NCBI GenBank assembly: GCA_001799845.1
Contig: MGUG01000054.1
Location: 127,393 to 191,392, forward strand
From: Elusimicrobia bacterium GWC2_64_44
Lineage (GTDB): Bacteria > Elusimicrobiota > Elusimicrobia > Elusimicrobiales > UBA9959
Direction: 5' to 3'
Length of the DNA stretch: 64,000 bases
This document shows, piece by piece, positions 9,101 through 20,443 of the stretch. The notes beneath the pieces are model-generated. The model did not search any database. It saw only the letters and a program-made list of their open reading frames with translations, and was not told the DNA's origin. The translations under genes were made by a program, and so were the position numbers. Positions within the stretch are counted from its first letter, which is position 1, and the number at the start of each line of letters is the position of its first letter.

Positions 9101-10125
9101 CCCGTCTGTCTTTCCACGCCTACGCGGCCGCGGCCAGGGCGGAGACTTTCGCGGTGATGCAGGGCTGGCTGCGGGAGGAAACCCTCGGCCTGCCCGCGGT
9201 GATGCGGACCTGCATGGCCGACTATCCCGCCCGCGGCGGCAAAGCGCTGCGCCCGCTGCTGCTGCGCCTCTTCGGTGAAGGCCTGGGCGCTTCTCCGGAG
9301 CGCTGCGCGCGCCTGGGCGCCGCCTGCGAGCTCTTCGAGAACTGGGCGCTCGCCTGCGACGACATCATGGACGATTCCCTGCTGCGGCGCGGCAAGCCCG
9401 CCATCCACCGGCTCTACGGCCGCGAGACGGCGATGAACTCCATGGCCGCGCTCACAGCCATCATGCCGCGCCTGCTCTACCGCTCCTGCGGCCTGCCCCC
9501 GCGGCTCTACGGGCCCGTGCTGGAACAGTTCTACGACTCCACGCTGGAGGCGCTGGGCGGCCAGCACCTCGAGCTGAGCTGGCGCGCCCGGCCGCTGGCC
9601 GAGTTCGGCGCGCGGGCCTACTTCGCCATAGCGTCAGCCAAGACGGCCTCCTATACCACCGTCGGCACCGCGCGCCTGGGCGCCATCCTGGCCGGCCGCC
9701 GGGACCTCTTCCCGGCCGTGGACCGCTTCGGCCTGGCCCTGGGCAAGGCCTTCCAGCTGATGGACGACATCCTCGACGTAGAGAGCGAGGGCGGCGGCGC
9801 TTTCGGCAAGGCCCTGGGCAACGACCTGCTGGAGGGGAAAAAAACCCTGCTGGCGGCCCTGGCACTGAAAAAGATGAAAGGCGCAGAACGCCGCAGGTTC
9901 GAAGTATTCTACGAACCGGGCCGCGCGCGCCCGCGCAAAGAAGCACTCTGGGCGCGGGAAGCGATACTGCGCTCGGGCGCCGCGGCCGCCTGCCGCAGGC
10001 GGGCCGCCGAACTTTCAGGCGAGGCCCTTTCTGTTTTACGGGCGGACCTAGTCCCGGCCATGAAAGAGCCGTTCAGGGAATATATCCTCGGATTCGTAAT
10101 GCTGCTCAAGGAGCGGGCCGCTTGA
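9097..10125 (+). CDS. Polyprenyl synthase, copy 2
   Basis: 'DDIMDDSLLRRGKP' and 'LMDDILD'. ATG 9097 overlaps the upstream stop. Confidence 0.9.
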   Translation: MTRLSFHAYAAAARAETFAVMQGWLREETLGLPAVMRTCMADYPARGGKALRPLLLRLFGEGLGASPERCARLGAACELFENWALACDDIMDDSLLRRGKPAIHRLYGRETAMNSMAALTAIMPRLLYRSCGLPPRLYGPVLEQFYDSTLEALGGQHLELSWRARPLAEFGARAYFAIASAKTASYTTVGTARLGAILAGRRDLFPAVDRFGLALGKAFQLMDDILDVESEGGGAFGKALGNDLLEGKKTLLAALALKKMKGAERRRFEVFYEPGRARPRKEALWAREAILRSGAAAACRRRAAELSGEALSVLRADLVPAMKEPFREYILGFVMLLKERAA

Positions 10126-11174
10126 CCGCGCCTGCCTTCGACCTCGCCTCCGCCCCCGGGCTGCGGCTGATAAAAGCCGCGACGCTGCGTTCTTTCCCGC
10201 GCCGCTTCAACCGGGCTTTCTCCGTCCCGCCGCTGCCGGCGGGGGAGCTTGAAAGGGCCATCAACCGCCCGGCGCGCCTTTATCTGGCGCGGCCCGGCAA
10301 AATGCTGCGTCCCATAATAACGCATGTCATCCTGCAGGGCCTGGGCAAGAAGCCGGCCAGGTATGCCGCCGCGCTCGGCGCTATAGAATTAATGGAGGCT
10401 GCGACCGTCAGCTTCGACGATATTATCGACGCTTCCGATACACGGCGGGGCGGGCCGGCGACGCACAAGGTGTATGGCGAAAAGAACGCCTACCTGGCTT
10501 ACCAGGCCGCTTATAACTGGGCCTACGGGGCCTTCCTGGACCCGGCCCTGCAACTGGAGTCCTGGCGTCGGCTGGAGCTCCTCGCTTCTCTCTCGCGCGA
10601 GATCTTCGCTTACGGCTACGGCCAGGCCTCCGAACTTTACTGGACCGCGTCGCGCCGGCGCCCGACGCCGGAGCAGTACCTGGCCATGAGCTGGGACCGC
10701 ATCCGGTTCCTCTCCTTCAACGGGCCTTTCCGCATCGGGGCGCTGCTGGGCGGCGCGCCGCGCCGCGACCTGCCGCTATACGTGAAGGCCGGGGCCTGGC
10801 TGGGGATGGCCTATCACCTGCACGGCGACGAGCTCAACCTCTTTCCCCGCTCCGCGGAATGGGGAAAACCGCTGGCCGACGACATCACGGCGGGCCGCTA
10901 CACTTACCTGTACCTCGCCGCCCTGCGCCTCGCCGCGCCCGCCGCGCGGCGGGAGCTGAGCGCCGCGCTGGGGAACGCGCGCATTTCCCCGTCCCGTCTT
11001 AAAAATGTTATAGATATAGTCCGCGCCAGCGGCGCGGTCGAAGAGAACCGGCGGAAGATAGGAGCTTTTTACCGGCGGGCCTCGGGCGCGATCTCGCGGC
11101 TGCGGCTGCCGGCGAAGCAGAAGCGGCTGCTCCTGGGGCTGGCCCGCTACATGGCATATGACAGGCCGAAATAA
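10122..11174 (+). CDS. Polyprenyl synthase-like, copy 3, with degenerate second Asp-rich motif
   Basis: First motif 'DDIIDASDTRRGGP'; the second-motif position reads 'HGDELNLF' instead of DDxxD. Confidence 0.8.
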   Translation: MTAPAFDLASAPGLRLIKAATLRSFPRRFNRAFSVPPLPAGELERAINRPARLYLARPGKMLRPIITHVILQGLGKKPARYAAALGAIELMEAATVSFDDIIDASDTRRGGPATHKVYGEKNAYLAYQAAYNWAYGAFLDPALQLESWRRLELLASLSREIFAYGYGQASELYWTASRRRPTPEQYLAMSWDRIRFLSFNGPFRIGALLGGAPRRDLPLYVKAGAWLGMAYHLHGDELNLFPRSAEWGKPLADDITAGRYTYLYLAALRLAAPAARRELSAALGNARISPSRLKNVIDIVRASGAVEENRRKIGAFYRRASGAISRLRLPAKQKRLLLGLARYMAYDRPK

Positions 11175-11886
11175 AATCCAACTGTTGATCAGCCCGGTAA
11201 ACATACGCGAGGCCGCGGTGGTCGCGCGCGCCGGGGCGGATATCCTGGACCTTAAAAACGTGAAGGAAGGCTCTCTCGGCGCCAATTTCCCATGGGTCCT
11301 CTCCGGCATCATCGCCCGGTTCCGCCGTCCCGGCCTCAAGTTCAGCGCGGCCATCGGCGACCTGGAGTATAAGCCTGGTACGGCGGCGCTGGCCGCCTAC
11401 GCCGCGGCGGTTATCGGCGCCGATTACGTCAAGGCCGGGCTTTACGGCGTCAAGGGCGAGCGGCAGGCTTTCGAGCTGGCCGCGGCCGTGGTCAAAGGCG
11501 TGAGGGCGGGCAGCCCGCGCGCGCTGCCCGTCATCTCCGGCTACGCCGACTGGCGCCGCTTCGGCGGGCTGGCCCCGTGGCCGCTGGTTCGCGCGGCTCA
11601 GAAGGGCGGCGCCGCCGTGGTCATGCTGGATACGGCGCTCAAGGACGGGCGCACCCTTTTCGACAGTATGACCCAGGCCGAGCTCGCCCGCTTCATGCGC
11701 CTGGCCCGGACGGCGGGCCTCAAGACGGCCCTGGCAGGCTCTGTAAAGCCGGAGCACCTGGCCCGCCTGCGCGCGCTGGGGCCTGACATCATCGGCCTGC
11801 GCGGCGCCGTCTGCCTGGGCGGCGACAGGTCCCGCCCGGTCTGCCCGAAGCGGCTCTCCGCCCTGCGCGAGGCCTGCGGGGCATGA
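11158..11886 (+). CDS. (5-formylfuran-3-yl)methyl phosphate synthase-like (MfnB/DUF556)
   Basis: 'LLISPVNIREAAVVARAGADILDLKNVKEGSLGANFPWV', 'DYVKAGLYG', 'LDTALKDGRTLFD', 'GLRGAVC' match the family. Confidence 0.88.
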   Translation: MTGRNKIQLLISPVNIREAAVVARAGADILDLKNVKEGSLGANFPWVLSGIIARFRRPGLKFSAAIGDLEYKPGTAALAAYAAAVIGADYVKAGLYGVKGERQAFELAAAVVKGVRAGSPRALPVISGYADWRRFGGLAPWPLVRAAQKGGAAVVMLDTALKDGRTLFDSMTQAELARFMRLARTAGLKTALAGSVKPEHLARLRALGPDIIGLRGAVCLGGDRSRPVCPKRLSALREACGA

Positions 11887-12410
11887 AGACGCTATTCCCC
11901 GCTCCCGCCGGGATAAAGGCCTGGCACAGGGCCATCCTCGGCCCGGCCCCTTTCCCTTCCGACGCGCCCTCCTCCGCCGCGGCTTTCTTCAGGCCGGCCG
12001 CCGCGCTTTGCCGGCGCCCGGTGGCCGCGGAAAAAGCGCTGCCCGCTTCCCTGCCGGCCGCCCTGCGTAAAAAGCTGGTTTATTCCCTGCGGCTTTGGCA
12101 GGCCTCGCAGGAAATTACGCAGGCGTGGGCGAAGCGCGGCTTCCTGAGCCCTGGTATGGACCTGCCCATGACGCTCAACTTCGCTATGGCGCTTGGCAAC
12201 TATTCCCGGTTTTTTATTTTCTCCGCCAAGGGGCTGCCGGCGGCAGCGGCCCTGCGCCTGCACGCGGCTTTCGCCGGGGAGATGACAAGGATGCCGGCGG
12301 CCATGGCCCTCGACCGCCTGCCGGCCCGGGCGGCCAGCGCCTGCTCTCCGGCGGCTTCCACCGGCCGCTTGGCCGCGGCCTTTGCCGCGGCTCTCGGGGG
12401 GAGACCGTGA
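11883..12410 (+). CDS. Hypothetical protein, 175 aa
   Basis: ORF tightly coupled in operon (overlaps both neighbours); no family recognised. Confidence 0.55.
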   Translation: MKTLFPAPAGIKAWHRAILGPAPFPSDAPSSAAAFFRPAAALCRRPVAAEKALPASLPAALRKKLVYSLRLWQASQEITQAWAKRGFLSPGMDLPMTLNFAMALGNYSRFFIFSAKGLPAAAALRLHAAFAGEMTRMPAAMALDRLPARAASACSPAASTGRLAAAFAAALGGRP

Positions 12411-13240
12411 AGTTCTCTCCCTGGCTTGGCCGCGTGGCCGCGCTTTACGACTCCAAGCGCAAGGATTTCAACTGGCGCCTCGCCGCCGATGGTGTCATCC
12501 ATCACCATAACGGCCTGGTCTTCGACCGGGCCGCCTACATGGGCCGCATAAAGAAGGGCGGAGCGGCGGCCGACCTGGCCGTCCACGCCGCGGAGACGGC
12601 GCTCTCCAGGTTCGGCTTTAAATACCTGGGCCGCCCCCATGCCGGCGCCCGGCTGCTGGACGCCGGCTGCGGGCGCGGCGGCTCCAGCCTGCTGCTGGCT
12701 AAGAAATATCCTGCTCTGGCGATACGGGGCGTGACGCTGTCCTCCTACCAGGCCGCCGCGGCGCGTGCCGCGGCCAAAGCGGCCGGCGTAGGTCGGCGGG
12801 CCGTGTTCCGTCGGGCTTCCATGCTGGCGCTGCCCTTCCGGCCAGAAACCTTCGACCTGGTCTGGGCCTGCGAGTCCACCGAGCACGTGCCGGCCTTGAA
12901 AGTTTTTTTCTCCGAGACTGCTCGCGCGGCCAAGCCGGGCGCCAGGCTGGTGATCATCGCCTGGGTCCGCAACGCCGACCACGCCGCCGGGCGCCGTTAC
13001 GCGGCCCTCGCCGACAAGGCCTACGTTACGGCTATCCATCCGGAGGCCGAATACCTGCGCGAGTGCGCGGGCACGGGCTGGCGCCTGGCCGCAAAGGCCG
13101 ACCTGACCGCCCCGACGGCGGCCTATTGGGCCGGCCGCCTGGCGCTCAAGAGCGGCTCCGGCACTGAGGCCTTCATGGCCCCGGCCTTCGCCTCCCGCGC
13201 GCTGGTTTACAGGTTATACGCTTATGATCTTGCCGAATGA
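12407..13240 (+). CDS. SAM-dependent methyltransferase, geranyl diphosphate methyltransferase-like
   Basis: 'LLDAGCGRGGSSLLLA' SAM motif; 'AADGVIHHHNGL' and 'TLSSYQAAAARAAAKAAGV...CESTEHV' resemble GPP C-methyltransferases. GTG start. Confidence 0.75.
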   Translation: MKFSPWLGRVAALYDSKRKDFNWRLAADGVIHHHNGLVFDRAAYMGRIKKGGAAADLAVHAAETALSRFGFKYLGRPHAGARLLDAGCGRGGSSLLLAKKYPALAIRGVTLSSYQAAAARAAAKAAGVGRRAVFRRASMLALPFRPETFDLVWACESTEHVPALKVFFSETARAAKPGARLVIIAWVRNADHAAGRRYAALADKAYVTAIHPEAEYLRECAGTGWRLAAKADLTAPTAAYWAGRLALKSGSGTEAFMAPAFASRALVYRLYAYDLAE

Positions 13241-14803
13241 CGGACAGGCCGCGGCCGCGGCCTCGATGGTGTTGAAATTTATCTGAGCCGATCCGCCAGG
13301 CTCGCCGTAGGCCCCGCCCAGCAGCACGCAGGCGGGGATCTTCTTTTCAGCCAGCAGGGCGAAGAGGAAGGCGTCCCGCTCTTTAAGGCCATCGGCGGAA
13401 ACACCGAGGCCGCCCAGCGGGTCCTTCTCCCAGGCGTCGGCCGTGCAGAGGGCGAAGACGAAGTCCGGCTTGGCCAATTCCAGGAAATCTTTCAGTCCCT
13501 TCTTTACCGCCGCCAGGTAGGCGGCGTCATCCGCCCCGCCGGGCAGGTCCAGGTCCATCGAGGAGCGCACCCTGCCGGGCGGGTAGCCGTCGGCCTTGTG
13601 CGCGGAGAAGGTCTTTACCTCGCCGCCGGAGAAGATGAAGGCGGTGCCGTTGCCCTGGTGGGCGTCGAGGTCTATGACGGCCGGCCGCCGGACCAGCCCC
13701 TCTTTCAGCAGCAGCCTGGCCGCGATGGCGATGTCGTTGACCGGGCAGAAGCCTTCGCCGCGGTCAGGGAAGGCGTGATGGCCTCCTCCCGGCGGGAAGA
13801 CGCCGAGGCCGCCAGCGAGGGCGGCGCGGGCAGCCGCAATGGTGCCGCCGGCCATGCGCCAGGCCAGGGGGAAGAGCTGTTTTGAATAAGGCAGCGCCAG
13901 GGCCTCCTCCTCTGCGGGGGAGAGGTCCGCGGCCTTCAGGCGGGCGAGCCAGCCGGGAGTATGGACCAGCAACAGCTGCTCGTCGGCGGCCGGGGACGCT
14001 TCCTGCAGTGTGAAGCCGGAGGACTTAAGTCTTTCGTAAAGCAAAGAGTACCGTTCCAGGCCGCGGCGGAAAGCGGCACCTGGCGGCTCTGCGGCGCCTG
14101 GGCGCGGCAGGCCGGCGGCGGGGCCCAGGTAGGCCTGGGCGCCGTTCTCCAGCACCAGCGCCAGGTCGGCGAAGCCGCGCGCCAGCGCGTGATCGTGCGT
14201 GGCGAAGACCAGGATAGCGCCGGCCTGTTTCAGTTCCTTCAGCCTGGCGAGGCAGAGTTCCCGGAAGCCGGCGTCGCCCACGGCGAGCGTCTCGTCGATG
14301 AGGAACAGCCCGGCGTTGGAGGCCAGGGCGGCCATGAAAGGCAGGCGCAGTTTCATGCCGGCGGACAGCTCTCCGGCGCGGGCGTTGCGCAGGTGGGCAA
14401 GCCCGGCCGCGGCCATCACCCGCTCACCGTTCTCGGCAGCTGAGCCCGGCAGGCCGAAGAAGACGGCGCAGAGCCGGGCGTTCTCCTTTACGCTCAGGCG
14501 GTCCTGGAGGATGGAGGCGAAACCCAGCAGGCAGGCGGTCTTGCCGTCGTAGCGGTACCCGCCGCCGGAAGGCTCGGTGATGCCGGCCAGGACCTTGAGC
14601 AGCGTGGTCTTGCCGGAGCCGTTGTGGCCGCACAGCGCCAGCGCCGTGCCGGGCTCGAGCTCGAAGGAGACGCCGTCGAGCGCGTTGAAAGGGCGCGACG
14701 GCGAGCGGCCGCTGAAAAAGCGCATCAGCGCAGAAAGCGCGTCCTCGCGTGGCAGCTCCACCCGGTAGGTCTTGGAGATATTTTTCACCGAGAGGCCGGT
14801 CAC
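13214..14803 (-). CDS. Fusion protein: Wzt/TagH-like ABC ATPase plus HDAC/acetylpolyamine amidohydrolase-like domain
   Basis: Walker A 'GHNGSGKTT', 'ELSAGMKLRL', 'FLIDETLAVGD'; then 'PPGGGHHAF', 'VIDLDAHQGNGT', 'CTADAWEKDPLGGLGVS' in the same frame. Confidence 0.88.
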   Translation of the reverse strand: MTGLSVKNISKTYRVELPREDALSALMRFFSGRSPSRPFNALDGVSFELEPGTALALCGHNGSGKTTLLKVLAGITEPSGGGYRYDGKTACLLGFASILQDRLSVKENARLCAVFFGLPGSAAENGERVMAAAGLAHLRNARAGELSAGMKLRLPFMAALASNAGLFLIDETLAVGDAGFRELCLARLKELKQAGAILVFATHDHALARGFADLALVLENGAQAYLGPAAGLPRPGAAEPPGAAFRRGLERYSLLYERLKSSGFTLQEASPAADEQLLLVHTPGWLARLKAADLSPAEEEALALPYSKQLFPLAWRMAGGTIAAARAALAGGLGVFPPGGGHHAFPDRGEGFCPVNDIAIAARLLLKEGLVRRPAVIDLDAHQGNGTAFIFSGGEVKTFSAHKADGYPPGRVRSSMDLDLPGGADDAAYLAAVKKGLKDFLELAKPDFVFALCTADAWEKDPLGGLGVSADGLKERDAFLFALLAEKKIPACVLLGGAYGEPGGSAQINFNTIEAAAAACPSFGKIISV

Positions 14804-15555
14804 AGCGCGTCCCCTATGGCCCGGCGCTTGAGCCGCAGCAGGGCAAAGCCCGCGGCCAGCGCGGCCGCGGCCCAGAGCGCGGTAAGCCCCAGCGCTTCCG
14901 GCCGCGGGGCAGAGCCCGCGAAAGCCAGGCGCGCGCTTTCAACTACGGCGGTGAGTGGGCTGTAGGCGAGCAGTTGGCCCTTATCCGGAGCAAGCACGGA
15001 AAGCGGGTAGAAGACCGGGGTCAGGAAAAAGCCCGCCGTAAGGACCAGGGTCCAGATGCGTTCCAGGTCGGAGAAGAAAACGAAGAGCCCGGCGAGAAAA
15101 AGGCCGGCGCCCGCGGCCAGCGCCAGGTAGGCGAGGTCTATAACGAGGACCCAGAGCCAGGGGAATGAAGGCGGGTATTGGAAGGCGGCGAGGATGGCGC
15201 CCAGGGCGGCGAGCTCGAGCAGGTGCGAGAAATAGACGCTGAGCACCGAGGCCAGCACCGGCACCTCCAGCGGGAGCGGGTAGCTTTTCAGCAGGGGGCC
15301 GCGGCGCAGGAGGCTAGAGAGGGAGTAGGAGGTGGCGGAGGCGAAGAAGTTCCACTCGACGAGGCCTATCAGTAGAAAAACCGCGTAGTCGCCCTGCGCG
15401 CGGCCCAGCCACTTCACGAACAGCCCGTAGAGCACGGCGAACATGAGGGCCGGGTTGAGCAGAGTCCACAGGAAGCCGAGGAAAGTGCTCTGCTGCCGCA
15501 GGCGCCACTCGGCCCGCGCCAGCGCCAAAAGCTTTTCCAGGTCTTCGCGCTTCAT
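14800..15555 (-). CDS. ABC-2 type polysaccharide/lipid export permease (Wzm/TagG-like)
   Basis: 'EWRLRQQSTFLGFLWTLLNPALMFAVLYGLFVKW' N-terminus; multiple TM segments. Confidence 0.85.
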   Translation of the reverse strand: MKREDLEKLLALARAEWRLRQQSTFLGFLWTLLNPALMFAVLYGLFVKWLGRAQGDYAVFLLIGLVEWNFFASATSYSLSSLLRRGPLLKSYPLPLEVPVLASVLSVYFSHLLELAALGAILAAFQYPPSFPWLWVLVIDLAYLALAAGAGLFLAGLFVFFSDLERIWTLVLTAGFFLTPVFYPLSVLAPDKGQLLAYSPLTAVVESARLAFAGSAPRPEALGLTALWAAAALAAGFALLRLKRRAIGDAL

Positions 15556-15582
15556 AGTTAAGATTATATCAAAGGCCCGCTC

Positions 15583-16446
15583 CTAGCGCGCGCAGCGCAG
15601 GAAGCAGGAGGCGCACGACGGGGAGGAAGAGGGGAGGCGGCGGCGCAGGGCGGACTCGGAGCCGGGCGGGGCGGTCAGGCCCTTGTGGAAGGGGCAGAGG
15701 TAGAAGAGGCCTTCGGGGGAGAACAGGTAGAAGGCCGTTCCCGCGCCGCACGGGCCGGGGGCCGGCTTGCCTGCCAGGAAATCCAGCGCGGCAGCGAGGT
15801 TGCCGGACGGGGCCTCCGCCTGCGCCGCTTTCAGGCCCGCGGCGAGGGCCTTCTTGTCGGCGGCGCCCAGCTCCAGGCCGGCGGTGTTGGCGTTGGGCGC
15901 CAGGAATTGGATCCCGAGCGGGGCGCCGAGCTTTTTCGCCTCCAGCCAGGTCTGGTAAAAGGCGGCGGCGTTGAGGCGCGTGGCGGTAAAGGTGAAGCCG
16001 GTAGAAAGGCGGGGGAATTCCCTCTTTACCGCGGCATGGGCTTTTTTCAGCGCGGCGAAAGCGCCGGGCCGGCCGCGCAGTTCGTCGTGCAGGGGCGCGG
16101 GGCCGTCCAGCGAAGAGCCCAGGTGCAGGCGCGCCAGGACGGCGGCCGGGAGCGAGCGCAGCAGCGCCAGGGCTTTATCTCCGTCGTAAAGGCTGGAGAG
16201 GAGCACCAGCGCCGCGGCGGGGAACGCCCCGGCAGCTTTATTCATTATAGCGGCCAGCTCCGGGTGCAGCAGCGGCTCGCCGCCAGAAAAAGAGACCAGC
16301 CGCAGGCCTTTAAAGCGCGGGGAGGAAAAAAGGGGGGCGAGAGCGGCCAAGGAAAGCCGGGCGGACCCGGCCCGCCTGTGGTCGCAGGCCAGGCAGGCGC
16401 TGGGGCAGGAATGGAGCAATTCCAGGTGGAGGGCTTCAGCGGGCAT
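15583..16446 (-). CDS. Radical SAM protein
   Basis: 'ELLHSCPSACLACDH' CxxxCxxC; 'SFSGGEPLLHPEL'; C-terminal cysteines. Confidence 0.82.
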   Translation of the reverse strand: MPAEALHLELLHSCPSACLACDHRRAGSARLSLAALAPLFSSPRFKGLRLVSFSGGEPLLHPELAAIMNKAAGAFPAAALVLLSSLYDGDKALALLRSLPAAVLARLHLGSSLDGPAPLHDELRGRPGAFAALKKAHAAVKREFPRLSTGFTFTATRLNAAAFYQTWLEAKKLGAPLGIQFLAPNANTAGLELGAADKKALAAGLKAAQAEAPSGNLAAALDFLAGKPAPGPCGAGTAFYLFSPEGLFYLCPFHKGLTAPPGSESALRRRLPSSSPSCASCFLRCAR

Positions 16447-17619
16447 GCAGCACCTTTGCGTAAACTTCCGAGACCTTAGCTACGACGTCGTCGAAGGCGT
16501 AGCTTTTTTTTACCAGCTCCAGCGCCGCACCGGCCAGGCGACCGCGCAGCGCGGCGTCGCTGAGGAGCAGCGCGGTCTTTTGCGCGAAGTCCCGGTCGGA
16601 CCCGGCGGCGAGCAGGTGCCGCCCGGGCTCCGCCGCTTCTACGCTGGCCGCGGCCTCGCGCGAGGCCACCACCGGCAGGCCGGCGGCGAATGCTTCGAGG
16701 AGCTTGCCCTTGGTGCCCAGGCCGTAGCGTACCGGCGCGGCGAAGACCTGCGCCCTCCAGAGGAAAGGCCTGATGTCGGCAGTCGTGCCCGGAACGGCGA
16801 TGTCGAGCCCCGCCAGGGCCTGCACCGCCGCCGTGGGGCAGGAGCCGGCCAAGGTAAGGGTAGCGCCCGGGAGTTCCGCCTTGACGAGGGGGAAAATGCG
16901 GCGGGCCAGGCGCAGGGCGGCGTCTTCGTTGGGGTAATGCGGGTAATGGCCGAGGAAGAGTATCTCTCCGTCCCGCCTACCAGCGGGGCGGGCCTGCTCG
17001 AAGTCGGCCGGAATGACCGCATTGGGCGTGACCCCCGCCAGCGGGGCGGAAAGATAGGGCTCTATGTCGCGCCCGTCGCTGGCCGTGATGGACGTGGCGG
17101 CTGCGAAGCGGTGATAATGCCGTCGGGCGTAGGCGCGGGCCCTGAAGAACTCTCCGGGCTTGAAGAAGCCTTTCAGCCCGGCCGTCTCGCGCAGGTAATA
17201 CTTCCAGGGGTAGAGGTAGCTCGAGTCTATCTCTGTATACACTGCGGGCAGACCCGACGGCAGCGCCCCGGCATAAGCGGCCATCTCGGAGAAAAGGATG
17301 TGCACTACTTCGGCCCGCGTCTCCCGGGCGGCATCTCCCAGCCTGGCGGCCGCCGCGGCCGACCAGTAAAGGCCGGGCAGCGCCGGCAGGCCACGGGCCT
17401 CGGCGCCGTCGGGCCTTGGCAGCAGGTAGATCTTTTTGAGCTGCCGGCCCTCCAGCGTCATGGCCAGCGCGGTCTGATGCGCCTCCGCGCCGGGCGCCGC
17501 GAAGGCGAAGAGCGAGACTTCGTGCTTTACCGAGAGGCCGGCGGCGAGCGAGGCGGCCCACTTCTCCCCGCCCGAGAGGGAGGGATAGGGAAAGCGCGGC
17601 GCTACCAGGAGGACCCTGC

Positions 17620-17623
<4 letters not shown>
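16436..17623 (-). CDS. Glycosyltransferase, GT4/GT1-like
   Basis: 'RVLLVAPRFPYPSLSGGEKW...', 'GTKGKLLEAFAAGLPVVAS'. Confidence 0.85.
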
Positions 17624-20436
<2,813 letters not shown>

Positions 20437-20443
20437 TGGGTGG

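Noticed and set aside
11158-11886. Methanofuran biosynthesis locus
   Set aside because: Only the MfnB-like step is present; neighbours are prenyl synthases, UbiA and methyltransferase rather than other Mfn enzymes.
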